From NCBI RefSeq assembly GCF_003570715.1, contig NZ_QXXQ01000010.1, positions 62,001 to 126,000 of the forward strand: a stretch of 64,000 bases of DNA, in the 5' to 3' direction. Made by a program: the position numbers and the translations under genes. Below are positions 54,298-63,563 of this stretch, in pieces. Each line of letters opens with the position of its first letter. Within the stretch, counting starts at the first letter, position 1. Source of the DNA: Gemmobacter lutimaris. GTDB taxonomy: Bacteria; Pseudomonadota; Alphaproteobacteria; Rhodobacterales; Rhodobacteraceae. The notes beneath the pieces were generated by a model. It ran no database searches. It worked only from the letters and a program-made list of their open reading frames with translations, and was not told the origin of the DNA.

Positions 54298-55215
54298 ATG
54301 GAACTGAGACAGCTTCACTATTTCATCGCCATCGCCGAGACCGAACACTTCGGTCGCGCCTCGACCAGTCTGCGTATCGCGCAACCCGCGCTGAGCCGTC
54401 AGATGCAGCTTCTTGAGGCGGAACTGGGCATCGACCTGTTCGAGCGGTTGCCACGCGGGGTGCGGCTGACACCGGCAGGACGGGTGTTTCTGGAACAGAC
54501 GCGCGAGGTGAAGGCACAGCTTGCCCGCGCCGTGGCAGCGGCGCGTTCGGCGGCGGCCGGCACCGGCGGGCGGTTGCGGTTGGGGCTGATCGAGGTGGCG
54601 GCCTGGCAGGGGCTGCTGCCCGAAACCATCCGCCGCTTCCGCGCCGAATTTCCGCAGGTCGAACTCGCGCTCAGCGCCATGTCCTCCCCTGCACAGCTTG
54701 CCGCCATTCAGGGCGGCGCGCTGGATGCGGGGTTCCTGTATAACCCGCCCGACGATCCGGCACTGGGGCAGTTGGCGCTGGGGCATCACCGGATGATCCT
54801 CGCCGTGCCCTCTGGCGCCCCTTTCGCCGCGCGGACTGGGGTGCGGCTGGCCGATCTGGAGGGGCAGGACATGATTGGTTTTCGTCGCGGTGCCAGCCCG
54901 CGCCTGTCGGATGACCTGACCGCCGCCCTGCGCGGCGCCGGTGTCACCCCGCGCCGCATCGCCGAGACGGAAAGCGAGGCCGACATCCTCGCACTCGTGA
55001 ATGCCGGGCTGGGCATGGCCTTCGTGAATGAAAACCAGCGGCACCGCCCCCCGCCCGGTGTGCGCTTCCTGCCGGTCATCGATATGGAGGTGCGGCTGCA
55101 TCTGGCGCTGGTCTGGCATCGCGGCACGCCCTCGCCCGCGCGTGACCGTCTGGCCGAACTCACGCAGGCCATGGCCCGCGAGGGGGCTTGCGGCGCGGGC
55201 GCGGAAATACTTTAA
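54298..55215 (+). CDS. LysR-family transcriptional regulator
   Basis: 305 aa. The N-terminal winged helix is MELRQLHYFIAIAETEHFGRA..LRIAQPALSRQMQLLEAELGIDLFER (about 1-50), then a LysR substrate-binding domain (GRLRLGLIEVAAWQGLLPETIRRF, ILAVPSGAPFA). It resembles CbnR/BenM-type regulators of aromatic degradation. It should respond to a pathway intermediate and control the divergent ligase operon and possibly the aldolase/MDR genes downstream. Confidence 0.88.
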   Translation: MELRQLHYFIAIAETEHFGRASTSLRIAQPALSRQMQLLEAELGIDLFERLPRGVRLTPAGRVFLEQTREVKAQLARAVAAARSAAAGTGGRLRLGLIEVAAWQGLLPETIRRFRAEFPQVELALSAMSSPAQLAAIQGGALDAGFLYNPPDDPALGQLALGHHRMILAVPSGAPFAARTGVRLADLEGQDMIGFRRGASPRLSDDLTAALRGAGVTPRRIAETESEADILALVNAGLGMAFVNENQRHRPPPGVRFLPVIDMEVRLHLALVWHRGTPSPARDRLAELTQAMAREGACGAGAEIL

Positions 55216-55248
55216 TCCTGAAATATCATTCCTGCGCGCGAGGCCCAG

Positions 55249-56007
55249 ATGACCGATTTCCGCAGCCGCTGTATCGCCCCCGAGCCGCTGGCCGGGTTGT
55301 TCTGCGCCATCCCGCATCCGACGGGGGTAGAGATCTGCGCCGCCACCGGCCCGGATTTCCTGTGCCTTGACGGCGAACACGCCCCTATCGACCGCGAACG
55401 GGCCGAGGAAATGATCCGCGCCGCGCAACTGCATCGGGTGCCGGTCATCATGCGGGTGCCGGGGCATCTGCCCGACAGCATCGCGGGTGCGCTGGACAGC
55501 GGCGCCGACGGGGTTCTGGTGCCCCGCGTCTCCACCGCCGACGAGGCGCGCGCCGCAGTCGCCGCCACGCGCTATCCGCCGGTCGGGGTGCGCGGGGTCG
55601 GGCCAGGGCGCGCGGCGGGGTTTGGCTATCGCATCCCCGATTATCTGGCGACGGCGAACAGCCGCATCCTGCTGGCCATTCAGGCCGAAACCCCCGGCGC
55701 GCTTGAAAATATCGAGGAAATCTCGACCGTGGAGGGTGTGGATGTCATCTTCATCGGCCCCGGCGATCTGGGGGTAACGCTGGGCGCGCTGGGGCCGGAG
55801 GGGCGGCCAAAGCTGATGGCAGCCATCACGCGTATCACCAAGGTCTCACGCGCGGCGGGCAAGGCGGTGGGCATGTTCTGCGCCTCGCCTGACGAGGTGC
55901 AGGGCTGGCGCGAACTGGGCATCACCTTCTTCCTGATCGGCAATGATGCGCGCCATCTGGCCGATGCGGCGGGTGCCGCCGTGGCACGCGCGCGGGAGGG
56001 GTTCTGA
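55249..56007 (+). CDS. HpcH/HpaI-type aldolase
   Basis: 252 aa. TIM-barrel class II aldolase with LDGEHAPIDRERAEEMIRAAQ, the metal-site LLAIQAETPGALENIEEI (about 138-155) and VDVIFIGPGDLGVTLG. It cleaves 2-oxo-3-deoxy or 4-hydroxy-2-oxo acids to pyruvate and an aldehyde. Encoded 33 bp after lysR, and overlaps the MDR gene by 1 nt (TGATG), so likely an operon. A CitE-type lyase is the alternative. Confidence 0.88.
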   Translation: MTDFRSRCIAPEPLAGLFCAIPHPTGVEICAATGPDFLCLDGEHAPIDRERAEEMIRAAQLHRVPVIMRVPGHLPDSIAGALDSGADGVLVPRVSTADEARAAVAATRYPPVGVRGVGPGRAAGFGYRIPDYLATANSRILLAIQAETPGALENIEEISTVEGVDVIFIGPGDLGVTLGALGPEGRPKLMAAITRITKVSRAAGKAVGMFCASPDEVQGWRELGITFFLIGNDARHLADAAGAAVARAREGF

Positions 56008-56933
56008 TGCGGGCGATCTTTTATCGCGGCTATGGCGGCCCCGAAGTGCTGGAACATGGCACCCTGCCCGACCCGGAGCCCGGCCCCGGTCAGGTTCTGG
56101 TCGCGCTGGAAGCCGCCAGCGTCGCGCCGCTGGACTGGAAACTGCGCGCCGGGATGCTGGCCGCACATTTCACGCCCGAATTTCCCAAGATCCCCGGTCG
56201 GGATGGCACGGGCCGGGTTCTGGCCTGCGGGCCGGGTGTCACCGGCTTTGCGCCCGGCCAGCGCGTTGCCGTCATGGCGCCGCCCGCCTGTGCGGCGGGT
56301 TGTTATGCCAGTATGATTGCCGCCGATGCAGCCCTGACCGTGCCGCTACCCGATACGGTGGGGATGGAGGAAGGCGCCGCGCTGGTGAATTCCGGCCTTT
56401 CCGCGCTGATCGCCTGCCGCACGGCGGGGGTGACGGCGGGCCAGCGCGTTCTGGTCCATTCCGGCGCGGGCGCGGTGGGTGGGCTGTTGGTGCAGCTTTG
56501 CGCCCATCTGGGAGCCGAGGTCAGCGCCACCTGCCACAGCCGCAACGCCGATTATGTGCGCGGTCTGGGGGCCACGCGGATCATCGCCTATGACCGCGAC
56601 GCGCTGTCCGACTTGCCGTCGCAGGATGTGGTATTCGACCTGATGGGCGGCACCACCCACGCGGCCAGTTACGCGGTTCTGAAACGCGGCGGGCATCTGG
56701 TCTGGCTGACCGCCGCCCCGTTCGAAGATCGCGGCGCAGAATACGGCGTCCGCATCACCCGTGCCATGATCGCCGACGACGCAAGTGTGGTGGCCGAGGT
56801 GTTGCACCTTGCCGCGCAGGACGTGCTGAAAGCGCAGATTGCGGACCGCCTGCCACTGGATCAGGCGGCAGATGCGCAGCGCAGGCTCGCGGCTGGCGAG
56901 GTCAGCCGCGGGCGGCTGATCCTGTTGCCATAA
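56007..56933 (+). CDS. Zinc-independent MDR alcohol dehydrogenase/quinone oxidoreductase
   Basis: 308 aa. GroES-like N-terminus (FYRGYGGPEVLEHGTLPDPEPGPGQVLV), cofactor motif SGAGAVGGLLVQL (about 150-165) and no catalytic or structural zinc Cys sets, as in quinone oxidoreductases. It may reduce an enone or quinone from the aldolase branch. Convergent with the EthD-like gene, 3 bp between stops. Confidence 0.85.
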   Translation: MRAIFYRGYGGPEVLEHGTLPDPEPGPGQVLVALEAASVAPLDWKLRAGMLAAHFTPEFPKIPGRDGTGRVLACGPGVTGFAPGQRVAVMAPPACAAGCYASMIAADAALTVPLPDTVGMEEGAALVNSGLSALIACRTAGVTAGQRVLVHSGAGAVGGLLVQLCAHLGAEVSATCHSRNADYVRGLGATRIIAYDRDALSDLPSQDVVFDLMGGTTHAASYAVLKRGGHLVWLTAAPFEDRGAEYGVRITRAMIADDASVVAEVLHLAAQDVLKAQIADRLPLDQAADAQRRLAAGEVSRGRLILLP

Positions 56934-56936
56934 CGC

Positions 56937-57623
56937 TCAGACCACCTCGGTTGACATCGGGAAGTGATAATTCCCGCCCTCGAAGGGCGGGAAGGTATGG
57001 AAATCCGCCCGCATCTCGTGGCGCACCGGCGAATGCAGCGCGGCAGTCAGCGCGACTGGGCTGTCGAACAGCACACGGTTGCGCTGCATGTGACCGGCAC
57101 GGGCGAAAGGCAGCGCCGAAATCCAGTCGCAGCGCGTCAGGATCTCAATGCCGCGAATACCGGGAAAGCGGCGCATGATCGGCGGATGTCCGGCGATGTA
57201 ATGCGTCATCCAGGCGTTATAGTCCTGCGCCGGGCCGGGATAATGCACGACATAGGAACAGGCTATTTCGCCCGCAGGTGTCTGCATCTGCGCCTCATCC
57301 ACCGGATAGCGGCGCAGCACGAACATCTGCTGATCCGCCTGAGCCCCCGCCAGCTCCGGCAGGAAATCGGGATCGGCCAGCGCCTGCAAGGCGCCGTCAG
57401 CGGCGCAAGCCGCCTCCAGCGCCTCAAGGCTCGGTGCCTCGATCTGCACCCCCAAACCGGGGCCTGCGCCATCGTCGGTGTAAAGATCACTGGCCTTGGC
57501 GGGGGTGTAGAGGATCGACCTCTCCACCCCCGGCAATCCACCCAGCAAGGCGCGCAGCTTGCCGCGCCCCGCCTCGGTCAGGGCGTCACCGCCCTGCCAG
57601 AACATCACCAGTGCGAAGGTCAT
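56937..57623 (-). CDS. EthD-like ferredoxin-fold protein
   Basis: 228 aa from the ATG at 57623, behind GGAGC. Two ferredoxin-like (dimeric alpha-beta barrel) units are suggested: LVMFWQGGDALTEAGRGKLRALLGGLPGVERSILYTP, and later SYVVHYPGPAQDYNAWMTHYIAGHPPIMRRFPGIRGIEIL, with the EthD-type H-P-P-I-M-R-R-F-P-G-I-R-G motif. Family members act in ether and aromatic degradation with no agreed mechanism. Last gene of the TRAP operon, 11 bp after dctM. Confidence 0.75.
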   Translation of the reverse strand: MTFALVMFWQGGDALTEAGRGKLRALLGGLPGVERSILYTPAKASDLYTDDGAGPGLGVQIEAPSLEALEAACAADGALQALADPDFLPELAGAQADQQMFVLRRYPVDEAQMQTPAGEIACSYVVHYPGPAQDYNAWMTHYIAGHPPIMRRFPGIRGIEILTRCDWISALPFARAGHMQRNRVLFDSPVALTAALHSPVRHEMRADFHTFPPFEGGNYHFPMSTEVV

Positions 57624-57634
57624 CGGTCAGCTCC

Positions 57635-58948
57635 TCAGATCAGGCTCGGCAGGAACAGCGCAAGCTGCGGGAAGATCACGATGATCACGATCAACACCAG
57701 CGTCAGCAGCACATAGGGCAGTGCCGACATGGCGATGGTTTTCAGTGATGTTCCCGGTTCCGCGACACCCAGCACGACGAACAGCAACATGCCGAACGGC
57801 GGCGTCGTAAAGCCCACCTCATAGGCCAGCAGCAGGATCAGACCCAGCCAGACCGTATCGAACCCGTATTGGCTGGCGATCGGCATGAACAGCGGCAGCG
57901 TGATCAGCATCATCGAGACCTGATCCATGAACATGCCAAGGATCAGCACCGTCACCACCATCATCAGCACGATGCCATGCGGGCCAAGATCGAAGCCGGT
58001 GATATACTGGATGAACCCGTTCGAGGCGCCGGAAAAGGCGAAGATCTGCGAGAAGGTCATCGAGGCCGAGATGATCAGGAAGGTCATCGCCGTGACCTTC
58101 ATCGCATCGTCCAGCGACTTCCACAGCACCGAGAAGCTGAACTTGCGATAGACCATCAGCAGCAGCACGACGCCCGCGCACCCCAGACCGGCAGATTCCG
58201 TCGGCGTGGCGATGCCAAGGATGATGGTGCCGACCACCATGAACACCAGAAAGCCCATGGGGATGATGTTCACCAGCACGGCCTTCAGCTTTTCGCGGCC
58301 TGTGACCTGCGGCACCGGATATTGCGGCGCGGCCTCGGGGTCGATGCGGGTCTGCACCCAGATCAGGACGGCATACATCGACACCAGCAGCAGCCCCGGC
58401 AGCACCCCGGCAATCAGCAGCGCCCCCACGTCGATCTGCGCCAGCGAACCCAGAAGCACCCCCAGCGCCGAGGGCGGGATGATGACGGCAAGGCTGCCGG
58501 CGCCAAGGATCGGGCCATAGGCCATATGCGGCTTGTACTTCCGCTTCAGCATCTCGGGCGCCATCAGCGACCCCATCATCCCGGCATTGGCAAGGCTTGA
58601 CCCCGACAGCGCGGCGAAGATCGCCCCGGCGCTGAGCACGACGTAAGACAGTCGCCCGCGCAGGTTGCCGATGGCAAGATCAAGTGCGTGGATCACCTTT
58701 TCACCCAGACCGGAACGGAAATACAGGCTGCCCATCACAAGGAACATCGGCAGCGGCGCCAGCGCATAGGTCGCCACCGCATCGTTGAAATTGGCCACCA
58801 TCTGCGTGATGCCGCGTGTGCCGCCGAAGTAAAGCAGCGCGCCAAGGATATTCGTGGCGAAGAAGGCAAAGGCCACCGGCAGGCCCAGCCCCATCAGCGT
58901 GATGATCGACCCGATGAGAACGGCGAAGGGATAAAGCCAATCCATCAC
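57635..58948 (-). CDS. dctM: TRAP transporter large permease (DctM)
   Basis: 437 aa. Twelve-helix DctM protein with PFAVLIGSIITLMGLGLPVAFAFFATNILGALL, the SGSSLANAGMMGSLMAPEMLKR segment (about 115-136) and AVIIPPSALGVLLGSLAQI. It couples ion entry to solute uptake with DctQ and DctP. Start overlaps the dctQ stop (ATGA). Confidence 0.93.
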   Translation of the reverse strand: MMDWLYPFAVLIGSIITLMGLGLPVAFAFFATNILGALLYFGGTRGITQMVANFNDAVATYALAPLPMFLVMGSLYFRSGLGEKVIHALDLAIGNLRGRLSYVVLSAGAIFAALSGSSLANAGMMGSLMAPEMLKRKYKPHMAYGPILGAGSLAVIIPPSALGVLLGSLAQIDVGALLIAGVLPGLLLVSMYAVLIWVQTRIDPEAAPQYPVPQVTGREKLKAVLVNIIPMGFLVFMVVGTIILGIATPTESAGLGCAGVVLLLMVYRKFSFSVLWKSLDDAMKVTAMTFLIISASMTFSQIFAFSGASNGFIQYITGFDLGPHGIVLMMVVTVLILGMFMDQVSMMLITLPLFMPIASQYGFDTVWLGLILLLAYEVGFTTPPFGMLLFVVLGVAEPGTSLKTIAMSALPYVLLTLVLIVIIVIFPQLALFLPSLI

Positions 58949-59457
58949 ATGCCCTCCATCTCGGTCGGGTCGATGTCATACATTGACACCGGCGTAAGCA
59001 GGTAGCGCAGCCATTCCAGCGCGGACAGGCCAAAGCCAAGCATGATCGGCAGGAACACCGCCCATTTCGGCATGTCGAAGGTGCGGGTTTCATAAGTGCC
59101 CTTCGCCAGCGCCACCGACAGCGAACTTGCCGCGATCCAGCCGAGGTAGAGGCACAGCACGATGCAGGCCAGATAGACCAGCTTTTCCAGCGCAGCCCGC
59201 CCGGCAGGCGGCAGAAGGCCACGCAGGAAGACCACGAAGACATGGCCCTTGATGCGCACCAACCAGGGCATCGACAGGAAGGTGATATACAGCAGGCTGT
59301 ATTCCGAGGCCGAAATCGCCCATGTCAGCGCCCGCATCCCGAGGTTCCGGGCCAGCACATCCGACACGACAAACAGGATCAGCATCCCGATCAGCAGTTT
59401 GGCCACAACAGCCAGCAGCCAGGAAACCCGGCCGACAATATCGAAGAAGGTCGTCAT
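58945..59457 (-). CDS. dctQ: TRAP transporter small permease (DctQ)
   Basis: 170 aa from the ATG at 59457, chosen over 59466 because GGAGC lies 5 nt ahead. Four membrane helices, including VVAKLLIGMLILFVVSDVLARNLG and SEYSLLYITFLSMPWLVRIKGHVFV, the last being the DctQ signature. Binds DctM. It lies 141 bp downstream of dctP, past a terminator. Confidence 0.88.
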   Translation of the reverse strand: MTTFFDIVGRVSWLLAVVAKLLIGMLILFVVSDVLARNLGMRALTWAISASEYSLLYITFLSMPWLVRIKGHVFVVFLRGLLPPAGRAALEKLVYLACIVLCLYLGWIAASSLSVALAKGTYETRTFDMPKWAVFLPIMLGFGLSALEWLRYLLTPVSMYDIDPTEMEGM

Positions 59458-59563
59458 CCGCTCCATCCGCAAAGCGGCCCGTCCGGGCCTGCGCCAACCC
59501 GCCTTGTGCGGGCATCCGGGCGCGCAAGGGGGCCGGACCTGCGTCACGCACCCCGTTGCAAGG

Positions 59564-59590
59564 AAAAGGGCCGCACTTCAGGTGCGGCCC
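59564..59590 (-). terminator. Terminator/attenuator between dctP and dctQM
   Basis: GTGCGGCCC (59582-59590) pairs perfectly with GGGCCGCAC (59568-59576) around a 5-nt loop; on the minus strand four T residues follow (59564-59567). It lies 8 bp after the dctP stop and would make dctP more abundant than the permeases. Confidence 0.8.
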
Positions 59591-59598
59591 GGCAGGGT

Positions 59599-60573
59599 TC
59601 AGGGGAACAGCTTGCGCAGCTCTTCCACATGGGTCGGATCGCGGTCCTTCATGCGGTCCCAGCTTGCCTTGGCGGCTTCGGCGAGGAACTTGTCGCGGCC
59701 GGCGCCGGTCATTTCCACGACCTTCATGCCCTCGGCTTCCATCGCGGCGCGCGATTCCTCGTCTTCCTTGGCAATCGCGTCATAGCTTTCGCGTTCATAT
59801 TCGATGGCGACTTCGTTCAGAATCTTCCGGGATTCATCCGACAGCGAGTTCCACTTGTCGAGGTTCATCGAGATCAGCACGTCGAGGTGGAAGAACCCCG
59901 GTTCGACCCGGTAGCGGGTGAACTTGTCCCAGCCGAATGCCTTGTAGCCGATGGAAGGATAGGCGTTTGCGTTGATCACGCCCCGCTCCAGCGAGGTATA
60001 CACATCCCCGGCCGGCTGCACGATCATCTGTGCGCCAAGGCTTTCGAAGAACTGCTTGTAAAGCGGGGAGGCCCGGATCACCAGCTTGCTGAAGTCCAGC
60101 AGGCCATCCTCGGTCAGCTTCGGCTCGTCCACCGTCCACAGCCAGAAACCGGCGCCCGCATCGACATGGGCCAGCAGCTTGGCATTGCCCTTTTCCTGAT
60201 AGATCTTGTCAATCGCATCCCAGCCGCCATTTTCGCGCGCTTCCCAGGGCTTGATGGCCGAGGCAGAGAACACCTCGCCTTCCGGCACGATTTCCAGATA
60301 CAGGCCCGCCGGGGCGTTCATCATGTCGATCAGGCCGCTTTGCTGCGCGGTGCCCAACTGCGGATTAGGCACCACTTCGGGGCCGCCGCGCACGTTGATC
60401 TGCACCACGCCCTTGCCGCGCTCGTTCACACGATCAACGAATTTCAGGAAGCTCTGGGCAAAGCCCACTTGGGTCGGCGTGAAGTGGACCGCTTCGATCA
60501 CGTCTTCCGCTACGGCGGCCGTGCCGAACGAGCCGATAAGGGCCGCTGCGGCGATGGCCTTGAACATTCGCAT
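59599..60573 (-). CDS. dctP: TRAP C4-dicarboxylate-type substrate-binding protein (DctP)
   Basis: 324 aa from the ATG at 60573, preceded by CGGAGG with 6-nt spacing. The signal peptide is MRMFKAIAAAALIGSFGTAAVA. Mature DctP fold with VHFTPTQVGFAQSFLKFVDRVNERGKG, VVPNPQLGTAQQSGLIDMMNAPAG and SLERGVINANAYPSIGYKAFGWDKF. Binds an organic acid in the periplasm; the ligand is not readable, but the neighbouring catabolic genes suggest an aromatic or hydroxy acid. Confidence 0.9.
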   Translation of the reverse strand: MRMFKAIAAAALIGSFGTAAVAEDVIEAVHFTPTQVGFAQSFLKFVDRVNERGKGVVQINVRGGPEVVPNPQLGTAQQSGLIDMMNAPAGLYLEIVPEGEVFSASAIKPWEARENGGWDAIDKIYQEKGNAKLLAHVDAGAGFWLWTVDEPKLTEDGLLDFSKLVIRASPLYKQFFESLGAQMIVQPAGDVYTSLERGVINANAYPSIGYKAFGWDKFTRYRVEPGFFHLDVLISMNLDKWNSLSDESRKILNEVAIEYERESYDAIAKEDEESRAAMEAEGMKVVEMTGAGRDKFLAEAAKASWDRMKDRDPTHVEELRKLFP

Positions 60574-60894
60574 ATCTAACCTCCGTTGGATGTCTTTTCT
60601 GTCTGGATCGCAAGACCGGCAGTGGCTCTGTCGTCCACCTTTTCCGGTCACCGGGGGCGGTGCGGGCTATGCCCGCCGGACCCCGGCCGAAACTCTCATG
60701 AATCGGATTAAAACATGCATATGCAAATAAAACAAGTTCAAACCTGAAATATCCGGAAAGCGAAATCCATCCTCCAAAAAGAATATATCAAGGCATTGAA
60801 AAATATTAAAATTCTAAACCATTCGCCAAACGAATAGGCGGCCTCGCGTCAACGGGGCCGCCCATGGGAAGGTTGCAGACACATGCGCTTTCAA
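60574..60894. promoter_or_regulatory. Intergenic region upstream of dctP and downstream of glcD
   Basis: 321 bp without a gene; about 60700-60835 is very AT-rich. It holds a perfect palindrome TGCATATGCA (60716-60725), a further inverted repeat ATTCG/CGAAT (60821-60835), and a stem GGCGGCC (60837-60843)/GGCCGCC (60856-60862), which lies after the glcD gene and may be its terminator. The palindrome is 143 bp from the dctP start and could be an operator. Confidence 0.55.
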
Positions 60895-62283
60895 TCAGGA
60901 AGAAAGCACCTTGCCAGGATTGAGAATCCCCTTCGGGTCCAGCGCGGCCTTGATCGCCCGCATGGTGGCGATTTCCTCGGGGCTGCGGCTGTAGGCCAGA
61001 TAATCGCGTTTGATCAGGCCGATGCCGTGTTCGGCGGAAATCGTGCCCGCCATCTCGCGCACGATGCCGTAGACCAGCTTCTTCACCTCGGTCTCGGGCT
61101 GGTTCTTCCCGGCTGAGGGGACCGAGACCACCAGATGCAGGTTGCTGTCGCCGATATGGCCATAGCTGAGCGCCAGCGCGCCGGGCCAGCGTGCGGCGAT
61201 GCCGCTTTCGCAGCGGCGCACCGCCTCGTCCATGCGCATCAGCGGGATGCCCACATCAAAGGCGATGATCGGGCCGACCACGCGGGCAAATTCGGCCACG
61301 CTTTCGCGCACCGCCCAAAGCCCGCGCTCCTCGCGGCTGTTGGCGGCGATCACCGCATCCTCAACCGTTCCCGCCTCCAGCGCGGCCTCAAGGCAGGCTT
61401 CCAGCGCCGCGCGGGCGCCGCCTTCGGCAAAGCCGCTCGCCTCGATCACCACATAGACCCCGTGGCGCCCGGTCAGCGGGCTGCCGATGCCGGTGCCTTC
61501 GGACATGTGGTGAAAGAAGCTCGGCCACATCACCTCGAAAGAGGTCAGTTGCGGCCCGAGCGCCGCGCGGGCGCGCGCCAGCATGTCGATCACCGCCGCC
61601 GTATCGGCGAGGCCAAGGAAAGCGGTGGCGGTATGCGGCGGGCGCGGTTGCAAGCGCATCACGGCGCGGGTGACCACGCCCAACAGCCCTTCGGTGCCAA
61701 TGAACATTTGCTTCAGGTCCAGCCCGGCGTTGTTCTTCAGCATCTTGTTCAGCGCGGTGACCACGGTGCCATCGGCCAGAACGACCTCCAGCCCCAGCAC
61801 ATGCTCGCGCGCCATGCCGTAGCGGATCACCTGATTGCCGCCGGCATTGGTGGAAATCACGCCACCCACAGTGCAAGACCCCCGCGCGCCCAGATCGACC
61901 GCCAGCATCAGCCCGGCCTCGACCGCCGCCTGCTGCGCCTTTTCCAGCACCACACCCGCACCGCAGGTCAGCGTGGCCATCTGCGGATCGACCTCCTCGA
62001 TCCGGTTGAGCCGGTCGAGCGACAGCACCACCGCCCCCGCCACCGGCATCGCACCGCCGGAAATACCGCTGCGCCCGCCTTGCGGCACGACGCCCACGCC
62101 ATGTGCGTTGCAGAACCGCAGCGCCGCCGACACACCCCCCGTGTCACGCGGCCGCAACAGCGCCAGCGGCTCCACCGGGGTCAGGCCAGACCAGTCATGG
62201 CGATAGGCTTCGGGCACATCACCCGCACGGGTGACCACCTCGGGACCCAGAAGCTCTTCCAGTCCCGTCACGATATCCTGCAT
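60895..62283 (-). CDS. GlcD-type FAD-linked hydroxyacid oxidase/dehydrogenase
   Basis: 462 aa from the ATG at 62283, with GGAGA upstream. FAD-binding type 4 domain (VVPQGGRSGISGGAMP, GARGSCTVGGVISTNAGGNQVIRYG, about 65-160), then an FAD-oxidase C-terminal domain ending in SAEHGIGLIKRDYL and LDPKGILNPGKVL. Members act on glycolate, D-lactate, D-2-hydroxyglutarate or other 2-hydroxy acids. Next to a TRAP transporter it may oxidise the imported 2-hydroxy acid. Confidence 0.87.
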   Translation of the reverse strand: MQDIVTGLEELLGPEVVTRAGDVPEAYRHDWSGLTPVEPLALLRPRDTGGVSAALRFCNAHGVGVVPQGGRSGISGGAMPVAGAVVLSLDRLNRIEEVDPQMATLTCGAGVVLEKAQQAAVEAGLMLAVDLGARGSCTVGGVISTNAGGNQVIRYGMAREHVLGLEVVLADGTVVTALNKMLKNNAGLDLKQMFIGTEGLLGVVTRAVMRLQPRPPHTATAFLGLADTAAVIDMLARARAALGPQLTSFEVMWPSFFHHMSEGTGIGSPLTGRHGVYVVIEASGFAEGGARAALEACLEAALEAGTVEDAVIAANSREERGLWAVRESVAEFARVVGPIIAFDVGIPLMRMDEAVRRCESGIAARWPGALALSYGHIGDSNLHLVVSVPSAGKNQPETEVKKLVYGIVREMAGTISAEHGIGLIKRDYLAYSRSPEEIATMRAIKAALDPKGILNPGKVLSS

Positions 62284-62346
62284 CGCCAAATCTCCGCTGT
62301 CGCTGATGCTTCAAGGTTAAAACGATAACGCCCGAAGCGGCAAGCC

Positions 62347-62982
62347 TTACCAGCGCAGCAAACGCCAGCCCAGAAGCGCGCCGATGCCACCAGCGGCAAG
62401 GATCGCGGTGCCATACCATGTGACGTAGAACAGCGGATTATCCTCTGTGCAGTGCAGCGCATAGCCAGCCGCCGCCATGCCACCGCAAGCCAAGCCCAGC
62501 ACGGCACCAGACAGCGCGGGCGCAGAGCTGGCCCCGCGCCGCAACATCAGCAGCCCCACCGCCAGCGGCGGCAGCGACATCAGTGTGATCGTCGTCAGGC
62601 ACTTCACCTGGGTAGAGCCACGGATCGCCGCACCCAGCGCCTGCGTCGGCGTCTGCATCCAGAAGCCCAGCCACAGCCCCAGCGCGGCCAGTGCCACCAG
62701 CGCGGCCGGAACCAGACGCCGCCCCACCCGCGCCTCGGGGCGCGCCAGATGCAGCGCCAGCGCGAAACTCGTAGCGCTCAGCACGAAGGGCAGCAGCGAT
62801 TTCGCCGCCGTCACCGGCGCGAGCAGCGCGGCCTCCAGATCAGGCCGCATCCCCATGCTGCCCAGAAACCACCCCAGCGGCAGCGCCAGCGCGACCAGCA
62901 TGGCCAGCGCCATCGCCAGCGCGCGAAGCGGCGGACGCGGCGGCTCTGCCACCAGTCGGGAAATGAGATCTTCGGTTCTCAT
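62347..62982 (-). CDS. nrsF: NrsF/DUF1109-type membrane anti-sigma factor
   Basis: 211 aa with six hydrophobic helices after a short cytoplasmic N-terminus ([18 protein letters not shown]). The conserved Cys of the NrsF family are visible in STQVKCLTTITLMS (about 125) and YALHCTEDNPLFYVTWYG (about 175). NrsF holds SigF inactive and releases it on metal stress; the Cys pair is needed in Caulobacter. Overlap of 4 bp with the sigma gene. Confidence 0.9.
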   Translation of the reverse strand: MRTEDLISRLVAEPPRPPLRALAMALAMLVALALPLGWFLGSMGMRPDLEAALLAPVTAAKSLLPFVLSATSFALALHLARPEARVGRRLVPAALVALAALGLWLGFWMQTPTQALGAAIRGSTQVKCLTTITLMSLPPLAVGLLMLRRGASSAPALSGAVLGLACGGMAAAGYALHCTEDNPLFYVTWYGTAILAAGGIGALLGWRLLRW

Positions 62983-63551
62983 TCGTCACGTCCCCGGCCC
63001 GGTCCGTCGCCACCGTTCCCGGCGCCCAGACGAGCCAATTTCTTCATCGCCCGATGCAGCGCCACGCGCACCGCACCCTCGGTCATCGACAGCCGCGCGC
63101 CCACGGCGCCGGTTTCTTCCCCGTCAATCGCCACCGCCCGCACGATTGCAGCGGAACGGTCGTCGATCCCGGCCAGCAGCCGGTCGGTATCGCGCCGCGC
63201 AAGCGGGTCGGGGCCAGGCTCGCTTTCGAGGAAGTCGGTGAAATCCTCGATGGGCAGATGCACCGAAGCGCCCCGGCGCCGAAAGGCATCCACCACCTTG
63301 TGCCGCGTCACGGCATAGAGCCACGGCTTCAGCGGACTGTCAGGGCGCCAGGTGTGCCGTTTCTCGTGGATCGCAAGTAGCACGTCCTGCACGATATCCT
63401 CGTGCCGGTCCGGCGACAGGGCGCGACCACGCGACCGCACGATCCCGCGCAGGACCGGCGTGATCTCGGTCAGCAGGCGCGCATAGGCACGCCCGTCACC
63501 GCCGATCGCAGCCCGCATCAGCACCGACCATTCGCTTTCGCTGTCTCTCAT
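62979..63551 (-). CDS. sigF: ECF sigma factor, SigF (NrsF-associated) type
   Basis: 190 aa from the ATG at 63551. Region 2 is [46 protein letters not shown] and region 4 is [37 protein letters not shown]-like. An ATG at 63563 is in frame, but the likely -10 of the gene (63564-63567) would put the transcript start after it, so 63551 is preferred. Forms an operon with nrsF and should drive the divergent bufferin gene. Confidence 0.9.
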   Translation of the reverse strand: MRDSESEWSVLMRAAIGGDGRAYARLLTEITPVLRGIVRSRGRALSPDRHEDIVQDVLLAIHEKRHTWRPDSPLKPWLYAVTRHKVVDAFRRRGASVHLPIEDFTDFLESEPGPDPLARRDTDRLLAGIDDRSAAIVRAVAIDGEETGAVGARLSMTEGAVRVALHRAMKKLARLGAGNGGDGPGRGRDE

Positions 63552-63563
63552 ACTGTCCTGCAT

